This document shows positions 31,573 to 38,693 of a stretch of DNA of 64,000 nucleotides, piece after piece; positions within the stretch are counted from its first letter, which is position 1, and each line of letters opens with the position of its first letter. The DNA is taken from contig NZ_BMRV01000012.1 in the NCBI RefSeq assembly GCF_014648815.1, forward strand, positions 124,001-188,000, read 5' to 3'. The notes under the pieces were generated by a model. That model saw only the letters and a program-made list of their open reading frames with translations, made no database searches and was not told the origin of the DNA. The DNA is from Streptomyces flaveolus (GTDB taxonomy: Bacteria > Actinomycetota > Actinomycetes > Streptomycetales > Streptomycetaceae). A program made the translations under genes and the position numbers.

Positions 31573-31667
31573 GTGCACAGTGGAACAGCACCAACAGAAC
31601 GGCCCCCGGTCGGGCTACCACACACCGACTGGGGGCCAGCCATCCCCTGACGTGACCAGGAGAGACC

Positions 31668-31946
31668 GTGCCGAATCCTACGGCCCCCACGCAACAACAA
31701 CCCAGCCCCGCGAGCACGCCGTGGCAAGTCCCGTGGCCCGCCGGCACCATCGCCCGGTACTGGACCGTCGCCGGCGCCACCGCCGACGTCACCGAGACCA
31801 AGGACGGTGAGTTCTACCAGTACAACGTGAAGTGCACGGGCTGCCCCCACACGGACACCTCCCGCATCGTCGACAACGCTCACCGCTGGGCCCAAGCCCA
31901 CGCGGAGAAGTGCCGCGCCCTGCCCCGCCCGGCCGCCGTCCAATGA
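31668..31946 (+). CDS. Cys/His-containing hypothetical protein, 92 aa
   Basis: GTG 31668 follows an AGGAG site. N-terminal Pro/Gln-rich part, then beta-rich GTIARYWTVAGATADVTETK, then VKCTGCPHTDTSRIVDNAHR and a later Cys, a likely zinc site. Resembles Streptomyces small zinc proteins of unknown role. Overlaps the next microprotein by 4 bases. Confidence 0.62.
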   Translation: MPNPTAPTQQQPSPASTPWQVPWPAGTIARYWTVAGATADVTETKDGEFYQYNVKCTGCPHTDTSRIVDNAHRWAQAHAEKCRALPRPAAVQ

Positions 31947-32014
31947 GCGCCGAACACGAGCGCGTGAAAGACCCGCTCCCGCCGAGGCCGCCGCGCCCCC
32001 ACCCCCAAGGCTGA
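31943..32014 (+). CDS. 23-residue microprotein
   Basis: ATG 31943 overlaps the preceding stop and runs to TGA 32012-32014. The product is hydrophilic (MSAEHERVKDPLPPRPPRPH). Supported only by the coupled overlap. Confidence 0.32.
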   Translation: MSAEHERVKDPLPPRPPRPHPQG

Positions 32015-32032
32015 ACCCCTACCCCGCAGACC

Positions 32033-32074
32033 GCTGCCGCGCGGTACGACCATCCCCCCGTCCCGCGCGGCAGC
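32033..32074 (+). terminator. stem-loop after the 31668-32014 genes
   Basis: Arms GCTGCCGCGCGG (32033-32044) and CCGCGCGGCAGC (32063-32074), loop 18. No T run. Possibly an attenuator before the gene at 32097. Confidence 0.5.
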
Positions 32075-32096
32075 ACCCCCACGAGAGGAGCCCGCC

Positions 32097-32261
32097 ATGG
32101 GCCGCACCTTCCCCGCACAGATCACCGACGGCAACGGCGACACCTGGGAGCCCGCCGCCGGACCCGGCCGCAACGGCGAACCCGTCTACTACCCGACCAC
32201 CGGCCCCGAGACCCCCGCCGAAACCCCGTCCGAGATCGAAGCCAACTACGGCCGCCGCTGA
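32097..32261 (+). CDS. small acidic protein, 54 aa
   Basis: ATG 32097 follows GAGAGGAG. Starts MGRTFPAQITDGNGDTWEPA and ends ETPSEIEANYGRR. No fold is recognised. First gene of the block leading to the FtsK/TraB-like gene. Confidence 0.55.
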   Translation: MGRTFPAQITDGNGDTWEPAAGPGRNGEPVYYPTTGPETPAETPSEIEANYGRR

Positions 32262-32347
32262 CCGGCTGCCCGCGTCGCCCGCCTCGTCGTTCCGGGCGAG
32301 GGGAACCGCGTCAGTGCTTCCGCCCCGCCACCAGAGAGGACCAGCCC

Positions 32348-32548
32348 ATGTCGAAGTTCTCGTTCACCGCCCGCAACAACCGCGACCAGATCGTCACCGG
32401 CGAGATCACCGCCACCTCGGAGAACGACGCCGTACTCAAGGTCGAGAAGGCCATGGCCGACACCAACCGCGGCGAGGCCGAGACCGTGACCATCAACGGC
32501 AACACCCACACCCCGTCGCTCACCCGCATGGTCGAGAACAACCGCTGA
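32348..32548 (+). CDS. small hypothetical protein, 66 aa
   Basis: ATG 32348 after AGAGGACCAGCCC. Alternating strands and helix (MSKFSFTARNNRDQIVTGEI, then NDAVLKVEKAMADTNRGEAE). Similar tiny proteins precede spread genes in Streptomyces mobile elements, but no family is claimed. Separated from neighbours by about 90 bases on each side. Confidence 0.58.
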   Translation: MSKFSFTARNNRDQIVTGEITATSENDAVLKVEKAMADTNRGEAETVTINGNTHTPSLTRMVENNR

Positions 32549-32639
32549 CCGGTAGCCCACGGTCCGCGTCTCGCACGCGGGCCCTGGAGATCCGGCCAGC
32601 ACCACACCCCGCCCGACCGCCACCCCGAGAGGACCCGCC

Positions 32640-32885
32640 ATGCGTCGCCGCCCCGACCGCATCCTCCGCCAACTCCTCGCCGCCACCCTCGTCATCCTCG
32701 CCCTGATGCACCCCGAGACCACCGCCCGCCTCGCCGAGACCGCCGCGGCCATGGTCCTCGGCATCGTCGACGGCATCGCCCAGGCCGCCGCCGCACAGCC
32801 CGAAGCCGCCCTCCTCCTCGCCGGCGCCATCTACCTCGCCGTGCAGATCCGCACCCACCGCCCGCGGGCCCGAGCCCACGCCTGA
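32640..32885 (+). CDS. small membrane protein, 81 aa
   Basis: Two hydrophobic helices: ILRQLLAATLVILALM near residue 8 and AAQPEAALLLAGAIYLAVQI near 52, with basic ends. Preceded by a GAGAGGACC site. Size, topology and position before a Spd-like gene fit an auxiliary spread protein of a conjugative module. The role is inferred. Confidence 0.6.
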   Translation: MRRRPDRILRQLLAATLVILALMHPETTARLAETAAAMVLGIVDGIAQAAAAQPEAALLLAGAIYLAVQIRTHRPRARAHA

Positions 32886-32896
32886 ACCCGGAGATC

Positions 32897-33856
32897 GTGA
32901 TGAACGGCAAGCCCCGCTTCCGCCAGCGCATGCGCACCATCAACGAGAACGTCAACGGCGTGGCCGTCCAGTACGACGTCCCCGACACCACCCCCGTCCG
33001 GCGGCTGCCGTTCAACCTCGACGCCACCCTCCGCAAGGCGCTGTTCGCCGCCGCCATCCTCATGACCATCGGCGCCATCGTCTGGGGCACCGTCGCCATC
33101 GGCAGCATGCTCGACCTCCTCGCCCCCGCCTGGGCCGCCTACCTCGTCGCTGGCGTGTTCGACGCCGGCTGGGCCGCCTGCCTCATCGCCGAGTGGCTGC
33201 TCCGCTATGACAGCGACCGCGCGAAGACACCCCGCCATGCGGGCGTCGCGCTCCTTGTCATCTCCATGGCCGCGATCGTCACCCACGGCGCGCTCTCCGG
33301 ATCGTGGGGGTGGATCGTCGGCATCGTCGGCGCGCTCGTCTCCGCCGCCGCGAAGGGCGTGTGGGCGATCGGCATGCACACCATCCGGATCAATTTGGAA
33401 CCGCGGTACGAGGCGTACCTCCGCACGCTGCAGCAGCAGACCGGTACCGAGCTCGCGCTCGCGCTGGGGGAGCGGGACCGGCTCCTCACCGAGGACCGCA
33501 CCGTCGAGCTGCGCCTCGCCCTCGAAGCCCGCCGTCCCGCCGCGCCGCCCGTCGTCGAACCGATGGACCGGCCCTCCGAACCGGCCCCGGCCCAGACCGA
33601 ACCGGAACCGGTCCAGGCCGCTGACCAGCCCGTGGACCAGATCGAACCGGCCCCCGAACCCGTCACGGTCCAGGCCACGAACCGCCCCGCCAGCCGACTG
33701 GTCCAGCCCGAGGACCAGGTCGACGTCCTCCTGAACCGGCTCCGGAACGGCGACCACATCACCAAGAAGAACGCCGCCGAGATCCTCGGCGTATCCGAGT
33801 CGACCGCGTACCGCCGGCTGAAGGACGCCGAGTCGAAGCTCCACCAGTACCGCTGA
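32897..33856 (+). CDS. Spd-like (DUF2637-type) membrane protein with C-terminal HTH
   Basis: 319 residues. Residues about 45-160 contain four membrane helices (LFAAAILMTIGAIVWGTVAI, AYLVAGVFDAGWAACLIAEW, and two more), the layout of DUF2637/Spd proteins of Streptomyces plasmids and conjugative elements. A Pro/Glu/Gln-rich linker follows (180-265). The C-terminus (DVLLNRLRNGDHITKKNAAE, then ILGVSESTAYRRLKDAES) is a helix-turn-helix. Spd proteins cooperate with TraB in spreading DNA between hyphal compartments. Here it lies 56 bases upstream of the FtsK/TraB-like gene, which supports the same role. Confidence 0.75.
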   Translation: MMNGKPRFRQRMRTINENVNGVAVQYDVPDTTPVRRLPFNLDATLRKALFAAAILMTIGAIVWGTVAIGSMLDLLAPAWAAYLVAGVFDAGWAACLIAEWLLRYDSDRAKTPRHAGVALLVISMAAIVTHGALSGSWGWIVGIVGALVSAAAKGVWAIGMHTIRINLEPRYEAYLRTLQQQTGTELALALGERDRLLTEDRTVELRLALEARRPAAPPVVEPMDRPSEPAPAQTEPEPVQAADQPVDQIEPAPEPVTVQATNRPASRLVQPEDQVDVLLNRLRNGDHITKKNAAEILGVSESTAYRRLKDAESKLHQYR

Positions 33857-33912
33857 CCGCCCGTCCGGCCCCCGGCATCTCGGGGGCCGTCTCGTCTCGT
33901 CGGAGCCCGCCA

Positions 33913-35673
33913 GTGAAGATCACGCCCGCTGACATCGCCACCAGCACCATCGTCCCCAGCATCGTCACCGGCGCCGCCCTCCTCGCCGAATGGCAGTACG
34001 GCACCACGGCCGCCGCCGTCGAGTTCGCGACCGCCCTGGCCGCGGGCAAGCTCGCCTTCGTCAGCTTCGCCAAGAAGTGGAGCCCGGCCCTGTCCTGGAG
34101 CGCCCTCGCATCCACCGGACTCTTCACCCAGGCCGGCGTCACCACCGTCGGCGGGATAGGCCCCACCGCCTACGCGTGGCTCGTCGCCTCCGCCGCTGCG
34201 GTCGCGGCGCGGCTGGTGTACAAGCACCACACCCGGCACGACGAGATCAAGCTCAGCATGGACCAGACCCGTCTGGACACCGCGCTGATCCGGCAGCAGA
34301 TGGCCCACCACGCCCTGGTCCAGAAGACCATGCCCGAACCCATCGTGGACGGTCCGCACCTGACCGGCCGGACCGTGGAGGAGACCCGGATCAGGACCGT
34401 GGTCCACGAACTGTTCGCCGCTGAACTGCCGGGCTGCACCGTGGAACGGACCAGGACCGGATGGACCGCGGTCCTTGACCTGCCCGTGAACCTGGACCGG
34501 GCCAAGCTCAAGTCCGCATGGGACCGCGTCGCGTCCGGCATGGGCGTGGCCGGGGAGTTCATGCTGGAAGACGGCGCGCTGACGAACCAGCTCATCGCCC
34601 GGTTCATCGACGGCGACCCGCTCCAGGCCGTGGTCCCCTACACGCGGACCAGCGGCGCCCGGTTCACTGACCCCGTCCTCCTCGGCGTGGACCGGTTCCT
34701 GAACCCGGTCTGGCTGGACCTGGCCTACAACCACACTCTCGTCGCCGGCTCGTCCAAGTTCGGTAAGAGCACGTTGGTCCGGTCCATCGCGGTCCAGCTC
34801 GCGGACCGGCCCGACACCGTCCTGTACGGCATGGACCTCAAGCCCGGCGCCCCGGAGCTCACGCCGATGCTGCCGATCCTCCAGGACGTCGCCACCACGC
34901 CTGAGCAGGCGCACGCTCTCCTCGACTGGCTGAAGCAGGAACTCGGCGAGCGTGGCGAGATCCTCGCCCAGGCCGGTGACCAGGAGTGGGATCCGCAGAA
35001 GCATGGCCGGCCCGCGATCTGGGTCATCGAGGACGAGCTCGCCGAGCTGGTCCGGCAGGGCGACGACGGCCCGTGGAAGAAGACCCCGGCGTCGAAGAAG
35101 CAGGAGAGCCTGCTCGCGCTGATGCGGTTCGCCGGCATGCACTTCCTGTCCGCTACCCAGCAGCCGTCGCGGAAGGTGTTCGGCGGGACGACGGACGCGC
35201 GCGGCAACTACGCGAACCGGCTGTCCACCCGCATGAACGACGCGGACCACCGGCGGTTCATCTTCGGCAACACCCCTGGTTGGGAGCCCGGGAAGCTGGA
35301 CCAGCCCGGCAAGTTCCTGCTGCAGTCCCCGGTCCACCAGGTCGCCGCCCCGTACAAGGGCATGTGGCTGACGGGGGACGAGTTCCGGGCCGAGGTCGCC
35401 AGGATCGGCGCGACGACGGTGCGCGCGCCCGTCGGGAAGCGACTGGTCCTGCCGGTGGCCGGCGCCACGAACCAGGACAAGGTGATGGCCGCGCTCACCA
35501 AGTACGGGAACGCCACCCGGCGGGAGCTGGAGCAGGCGACCGGGCTGGAGGAGAAGCAGGTTCTCGACGCTGCCCGCGCGCTGCGCCCCGACGTCGAGCG
35601 CTGTGACGACACCGGAACCTGGCGGCTGGTACCTATCGCAGCGTGGGAAGCGCAGGCCGTAGCCCACCAGTAA
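33913..35673 (+). CDS. FtsK/SpoIIIE/TraB-type DNA translocase
   Basis: 586-residue DNA pump. Residues 1-100 hold about three membrane helices. Walker A is GSSKFGKST at about 278-286 and Walker B is IWVIEDEL at about 369-376. Conserved ATPase-core elements AGMHFLSATQQPSRKV and NRLSTRM follow. From about 520 a winged helix (NQDKVMAALTKYGNATRREL) corresponds to the DNA-sequence-reading gamma or TraB C-terminal domain. Streptomyces TraB proteins move double-stranded plasmid DNA between hyphae using 8-bp repeats at clt. The fold, length, Spd neighbour and downstream repeats favour TraB over a chromosome-segregating FtsK. A phage-packaging or segregation use cannot be excluded. Confidence 0.87.
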   Translation: MKITPADIATSTIVPSIVTGAALLAEWQYGTTAAAVEFATALAAGKLAFVSFAKKWSPALSWSALASTGLFTQAGVTTVGGIGPTAYAWLVASAAAVAARLVYKHHTRHDEIKLSMDQTRLDTALIRQQMAHHALVQKTMPEPIVDGPHLTGRTVEETRIRTVVHELFAAELPGCTVERTRTGWTAVLDLPVNLDRAKLKSAWDRVASGMGVAGEFMLEDGALTNQLIARFIDGDPLQAVVPYTRTSGARFTDPVLLGVDRFLNPVWLDLAYNHTLVAGSSKFGKSTLVRSIAVQLADRPDTVLYGMDLKPGAPELTPMLPILQDVATTPEQAHALLDWLKQELGERGEILAQAGDQEWDPQKHGRPAIWVIEDELAELVRQGDDGPWKKTPASKKQESLLALMRFAGMHFLSATQQPSRKVFGGTTDARGNYANRLSTRMNDADHRRFIFGNTPGWEPGKLDQPGKFLLQSPVHQVAAPYKGMWLTGDEFRAEVARIGATTVRAPVGKRLVLPVAGATNQDKVMAALTKYGNATRRELEQATGLEEKQVLDAARALRPDVERCDDTGTWRLVPIAAWEAQAVAHQ

Positions 35674-35698
35674 CACCGCAGGTCAGAGGCCAGTTCGC

Positions 35699-35786
35699 GG
35701 GGTCGGATAGGGGGTCGGAAACCGGAAGTCCAACGGTCGACCGGACCGGCCCCGCTTGACGCCCATCCGACCCTGAATCCGACCCC
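35699..35786. repeat. inverted pair of tandem GGGTCGGA repeats, clt-like array
   Basis: GGGTCGGA occurs at 35700-35707 and 35712-35719, starts 12 bases apart. Its complement TCCGACCC is at 35766-35773 and 35778-35785, again 12 apart. The two pairs face each other across a GGTCGACC palindrome near 35735-35742. The array begins 26 bases after the FtsK/TraB-like stop. Streptomyces TraB proteins bind short repeats of this length at clt. Confidence 0.72.
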
Positions 35787-35809
35787 TCCAACCACCCGAG
35801 GAGAACGTC

Positions 35810-36301
35810 ATGGGATACGCCCGCTACGAGATCACCCGCCCGAACGGCGACCGCATCGAAGCCGGCTACGCCGTCGAAGCCCAGTGCGAGAAGGACGGCT
35901 GTGACGCCCGGATCGACCGCGGTCTCGCCTACCTGTGCGGGAAGGACCCGCGCGGCGACGACCACGGCTGCGGCGGCTACTTCTGCGAGAAGCATCTGAC
36001 CGGCGCCAACCAGTGTGAGCCGTGCGCGGCCAAGGCCGACGAGGAGAACCGGTGGGTCCACCCGGAGACCGGCGAGGAGTTCGACCTCCGCGACCGGTTC
36101 CTCCCGGCCGGGTCCACCTACGACCCGCGGTCCACGGTCTGGGCCTGCGTGGACCGGACGGCCGAGGTACCGCTGCTGCTTCCCGTGGACCAGGCGAGTG
36201 GCATGCCCACAGGCGAGCCGGGACGGCTGATCACCGAGGGAGAGTGGGAGGAGATCGGTCGGATCATCCACCGGCAGATCAGCCAGGAAGTTCCCGCCTG
36301 A
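35810..36301 (+). CDS. Cys-rich zinc-binding protein, 163 aa
   Basis: ATG 35810 after GAGGAG. Nine Cys and several His in the first 90 residues (AQCEKDGCDAR, YLCGKD, HGCGGYFCEKHLT, QCEPCA) suggest one or two zinc sites. The C-terminal part is alpha/beta (PLLLPVDQASGMPTGEPGRL) without motif. It is the last rightward gene of the transfer-like block and ends at a bidirectional terminator. Function unknown. Confidence 0.65.
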   Translation: MGYARYEITRPNGDRIEAGYAVEAQCEKDGCDARIDRGLAYLCGKDPRGDDHGCGGYFCEKHLTGANQCEPCAAKADEENRWVHPETGEEFDLRDRFLPAGSTYDPRSTVWACVDRTAEVPLLLPVDQASGMPTGEPGRLITEGEWEEIGRIIHRQISQEVPA

Positions 36302-36366
36302 ACCTGGTTGACAGCCCTGCGATAGTGAGAGTGCACCTGGGTTTCGAGCGCCGAGTTGCACCCCCA

Positions 36367-36402
36367 GAAGGCCCCGCCGCACCCCCCCGAGGCGGGGCCT
36401 TC
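36367..36402. terminator. bidirectional terminator
   Basis: A 12-bp perfect stem (36367-36378 and 36391-36402) with a 12-base loop. It lies between the convergent genes ending at 36301 and 36405. Confidence 0.85.
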
Positions 36403-36404
36403 GC

Positions 36405-36593
36405 CTATCCCTCGACCGGCTCAGGCCTCCGCGCGACCGCGGGGGAGGGGACGGCGCGGGCCATCCACCGGCCGTCCGTCATGAACCGCGGCGTCATCAC
36501 CGGCAGGAACCCGGCATCCACCAGCCGCGCCAGGCCCTCGACGCACTCGTCCTCACTGTCCGCCTGGATACTCGCCCTGATCGCCATGGCCAC
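36405..36593 (-). CDS. small hypothetical protein, 62 aa
   Basis: Starts MAMAIRASIQADSEDECVEG, then LARLVDAGFLPVMTPRFMTD. The pattern of one strand and one helix resembles small ferredoxin-like folds. The C-terminal tail is Pro/Arg-rich. No ribosome site is clear. Leftward, ending at the terminator 36367-36402. Confidence 0.5.
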   Translation of the reverse strand: MAMAIRASIQADSEDECVEGLARLVDAGFLPVMTPRFMTDGRWMARAVPSPAVARRPEPVEG

Positions 36594-36641
36594 AGTGTGC
36601 CGTTACCGGAACGGGCGCGGTACCGGTTCTCTCCGGACGGG

Positions 36642-37118
36642 CTATCCGTTCTTCGCCTCGTCGACTTCCATCAGCGACGGCAGCTTGGCCGCGCCCGTCA
36701 TGATGGCCTGCGCGTCGTCCGGGCACGGCGACCCTGTGATGGCCGCGTTCTCGTCGCCCAGGCACTCGTGCTCTGTGTATGCGTCGACCGCCGCATTGAT
36801 CTTCACAACCTCGGCCGACGTCCTCGGGTACGCGTCCGCGCCGCCGGCCCCGGGAAGGGACTGCTCCAGGTCGGTGACTGCCAGGGCGATGTCGGTCAGG
36901 TGCTCGGCGCACGCCTGATCCCCGACCTGGTTGCAGACCGCTGGGTCTGCCTTGGTGGCCGTCTCCAGCTTCGGCGCGAGTTCGACGGACAGAGTCCCCG
37001 CCGCCGCTGTCGCGCTGGCGCTCGGCTTCGAGTCGCTGCTGTCGCTGCTGCTGGAGCAGGCGGTGGCCCCGGCGAGGATGAGCGCGGCGAGAACGGTGAT
37101 CGTTCTGGTTCTGTGCAT
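36642..37118 (-). CDS. prophage-encoded lipoprotein
   Basis: 158 residues. A signal peptide of about 20 residues (RTRTITVLAALILAGATAC) ends in a lipobox, LAGATAC, so Cys21 should be lipidated and the protein anchored on the outer face of the membrane. A Ser/Ala linker is followed by a helical domain with four further Cys (VCNQ, ACAEH, HECLG, SPCPDD) that may form disulfides. Lysogens often make surface lipoproteins that block superinfection; this role is inferred, as is expression from the lysogen. It is separate from the late genes. Confidence 0.75.
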   Translation of the reverse strand: MHRTRTITVLAALILAGATACSSSSDSSDSKPSASATAAAGTLSVELAPKLETATKADPAVCNQVGDQACAEHLTDIALAVTDLEQSLPGAGGADAYPRTSAEVVKINAAVDAYTEHECLGDENAAITGSPCPDDAQAIMTGAAKLPSLMEVDEAKNG

Positions 37119-37206
37119 GGTGGTACCCCCCTTGCGTGGTGCGGTGAGGGTAGATCACGCGCGGCGCGGCGAGGAGGGGTTGAGGCAGATTCGCTGGTCA
37201 CGGATC

Positions 37207-37345
37207 TTGGCAGGCGCGGCCGGGTGGGCGTAGCGTCGCGGGGAGCGGCGGTTGTGCGGGAAGTGAGCTGCGAGCTTCGACCGGCACAACCGCCGCGCCC
37301 GTGCAGCGAGGCCCCGCACCGGAGTTCCGGGCGGGGCCTTCATCA
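37207..37345 (+). ncRNA. candidate small RNA with promoter, 5' hairpin and terminator
   Basis: TTGGCA (37207-37212), 18 bases, TAGCGT (37231-37236) forms a good promoter. Transcription would start near 37243, two bases before a perfect 13-bp inverted repeat (37245-37257 and 37284-37296). A second hairpin with CCTT after it ends near 37340. No reading frame fits between, so the product would be a structured RNA of about 100 nt. Confidence 0.45.
37309..37339. terminator. intrinsic terminator
   Basis: AGGCCCCGC (37309-37317) pairs with GCGGGGCCT (37331-37339), loop 13. It can end the candidate small RNA on the plus strand and the two leftward genes 37343-37728 on the minus strand. Confidence 0.75.
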
Positions 37346-37519
37346 TGCCGAGGGTTCCTCGTCGATCGAGGGCGGCTGGTCGGCGAGCGGGCAGTCGTCC
37401 TTGTGCCACGTCTCCAGCGTCGTGCCGTCCAGTCGGCCGACGATGACCCGCTGGTCGTGCTCGCCGGGGAACGCGAGGCAGGCCGGGCAGAGTTCCTCTC
37501 GGCGCTGCGCCTCGCTCAC
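37343..37519 (-). CDS. small Cys-containing protein, 58 aa
   Basis: GTG 37519 has a GGAG site and overlaps the stop of the upstream gene. CPACLAFPGEHDQ and HKDDCPLAD could bind zinc. Function unknown. A longer reading to 38110 is a shadow of the WYL gene. Confidence 0.58.
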   Translation of the reverse strand: MSEAQRREELCPACLAFPGEHDQRVIVGRLDGTTLETWHKDDCPLADQPPSIDEEPSA

Positions 37520-37728
37520 GCGCTCTTCTCCTCGCTGCTCTTGACCAGTCGGCGGAGGTACTCGCGGGTCCAGCCGGTGATGCGGACGACGGTGGCCTGT
37601 GCGCCGCGTTCGTCGGTCTCGCGGAGGAAGCGGACGGCTTCTGACTGCAGGTCGGTGCGGGCCGCTTCGAGGGCGGTCTCGGCTTCTCGGTAGCGCTGGG
37701 CTGCGAGTTCGAGCTTGGCGGTGTCCAT
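37516..37728 (-). CDS. small helical protein with HTH-like end, 70 aa
   Basis: A heptad-rich N-terminal helix (AAQRYREAETALEAARTDLQ) and a C-terminal segment VVRITGWTREYLRRLVKSSE that resembles a helix-turn-helix. Preceded by GGAG. It is divergent from the WYL gene across two palindromes, so it could bind them. Function inferred from position. Confidence 0.6.
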   Translation of the reverse strand: MDTAKLELAAQRYREAETALEAARTDLQSEAVRFLRETDERGAQATVVRITGWTREYLRRLVKSSEEKSA

Positions 37729-37749
37729 GTCGTCCAGTCTCCCACACGA

Positions 37750-37804
37750 TTGGCCAACCGACTAGGCCAAGCCTATTGACATGGCCTACCGAGTAGGCCA
37801 ACAT
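37750..37804 (+). promoter_or_regulatory. promoter flanked by two related palindromes
   Basis: Palindrome A, TTGGCC-N9-GGCCAA (37750-37770), and palindrome B, TGGCCTAC-CGA-GTAGGCCA (37782-37800), share the centre CGA and are 31 bases apart. Promoter TTGACA (37776-37781), 17 bases, CAACAT (37799-37804) lies between and across them. Binding at B would cover the promoter. Confidence 0.75.
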
Positions 37805-37837
37805 GGGTGTCACAAGGGAGCGAACGAGGGGGACACG

Positions 37838-38257
37838 ATGAGGCACACCGCACGCGAGACCAGCACCCAGACCCTCACACGCCTCATCACCGCCCTCGAC
37901 AAGCAGCAGCCCGTCACCATCACCTACCTGAAGGAGGAGAAGGACGACACCGGCCGCAAGACCGGCCGCCTCGTCGAGACCGTCCGCACCGTCGAGCTGT
38001 ACGACGTGGTCGTCTCCGCCGCCGGTGACATCCTCCTGAAGGCCATGGACCGGGAGACGGGGGAGTCCCGCACCTTCCGCCTCGACCGGCTCGTCTCGTA
38101 CACCACCCACCGCAGCGCCTACGCCGTCGCCCGGCCGGCCACCGACGAGCCCAAGACCCGCCCCGCCCGCGGCCTCGCCACCGTCACCGTGCTGTACCCG
38201 GTCGACCTGCCCATCACCGCCCGCATCGACCTGCTCGCCGACGCCCTCGCCGCCTGA
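37838..38257 (+). CDS. small WYL-domain protein
   Basis: 139 residues. The stretch VTITYLKEEKDDTGRKTGRL, then TVELYDVVVSAAGDILLKAM and DRETGESRTFRLDRLVSYTT, fits a WYL domain, an Sm-like ligand- or nucleic-acid-sensing fold. It lacks the N-terminal HTH of usual WYL regulators. ATG 37838 follows GAGGGGGA; an earlier ATG at 37781 lies inside the operator. Expression is likely under tight repression. WYL proteins often control defence or mobile-element genes; the target here is unknown. Confidence 0.68.
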   Translation: MRHTARETSTQTLTRLITALDKQQPVTITYLKEEKDDTGRKTGRLVETVRTVELYDVVVSAAGDILLKAMDRETGESRTFRLDRLVSYTTHRSAYAVARPATDEPKTRPARGLATVTVLYPVDLPITARIDLLADALAA

Positions 38258-38295
38258 CCAACCACCTGCGCAGCACCCCGAGAACGGAGCCCACC

Positions 38296-38631
38296 ATGAC
38301 CACCACCGGCCGCGCCGCCCGCATCGCCCAGCTCCGCGAGTCCATCGCCCGCCGCGCCCTCACCGCCGCCGGCGTCCCGGACGACGCCCGCATCCTCAAC
38401 GTTCGCCGCGTTGGCACCGTCTTCGTCGTTGCCACCGAGGAGCCCACCAACCGCTGGGCCACCTACTACGTGGAGACCTTCCGCATCCCCACCCCCGACG
38501 ACACCGACCGCGACTACGAGCCCGGCGAGGCCCCGAAGATCTGGTGCCCGCTCGCCGGCTGGAGCGGCGACAGCCCGGACGAGGTGCCCGCCATGCTGGC
38601 CAAGGCCACCGCCTACGCCCGCACCGCCTGA
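38296..38631 (+). CDS. hypothetical protein, 111 aa
   Basis: ATG 38296 after a GGAG site. Helical start (ARIAQLRESIARRALTAAGV), then a beta-rich, aromatic middle (VGTVFVVATEEPTNRWATYY) and acidic Pro-rich end. Probably co-transcribed with the WYL gene 38 bases upstream. Not recognised. Confidence 0.62.
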   Translation: MTTTGRAARIAQLRESIARRALTAAGVPDDARILNVRRVGTVFVVATEEPTNRWATYYVETFRIPTPDDTDRDYEPGEAPKIWCPLAGWSGDSPDEVPAMLAKATAYARTA

Positions 38632-38644
38632 CCCCCGCTCACGT

Positions 38645-38693
38645 CGAAGGCCCGGCTCTACCCCTCACGCCCGTAGGGGGAGCCGGGCCTTCG
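38645..38693. terminator. strong terminator before the late region
   Basis: A 13-bp perfect stem (38645-38657 and 38681-38693) that can be extended inward by ACCCC/GGGG pairing. It separates the accessory block from the packaging genes. Confidence 0.88.

Noticed and set aside
33205-35676. Minus-strand open frame of 823 codons opposite the pump gene
   Set aside because: The plus strand has clear Walker motifs and membrane helices; the minus frame has only low-complexity Arg/Val/Gly sequence.
36308-36328. TTGACA at 36308-36313 as a promoter
   Set aside because: No -10 box at 16-19 bases; the only TA-rich hexamer is 9 bases away and a terminator follows.
37343-38110. Minus-strand 255-codon reading
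   Set aside because: The upstream part is antisense to the WYL gene and its operator; only the last 58 codons have a ribosome site and gene-like sequence.
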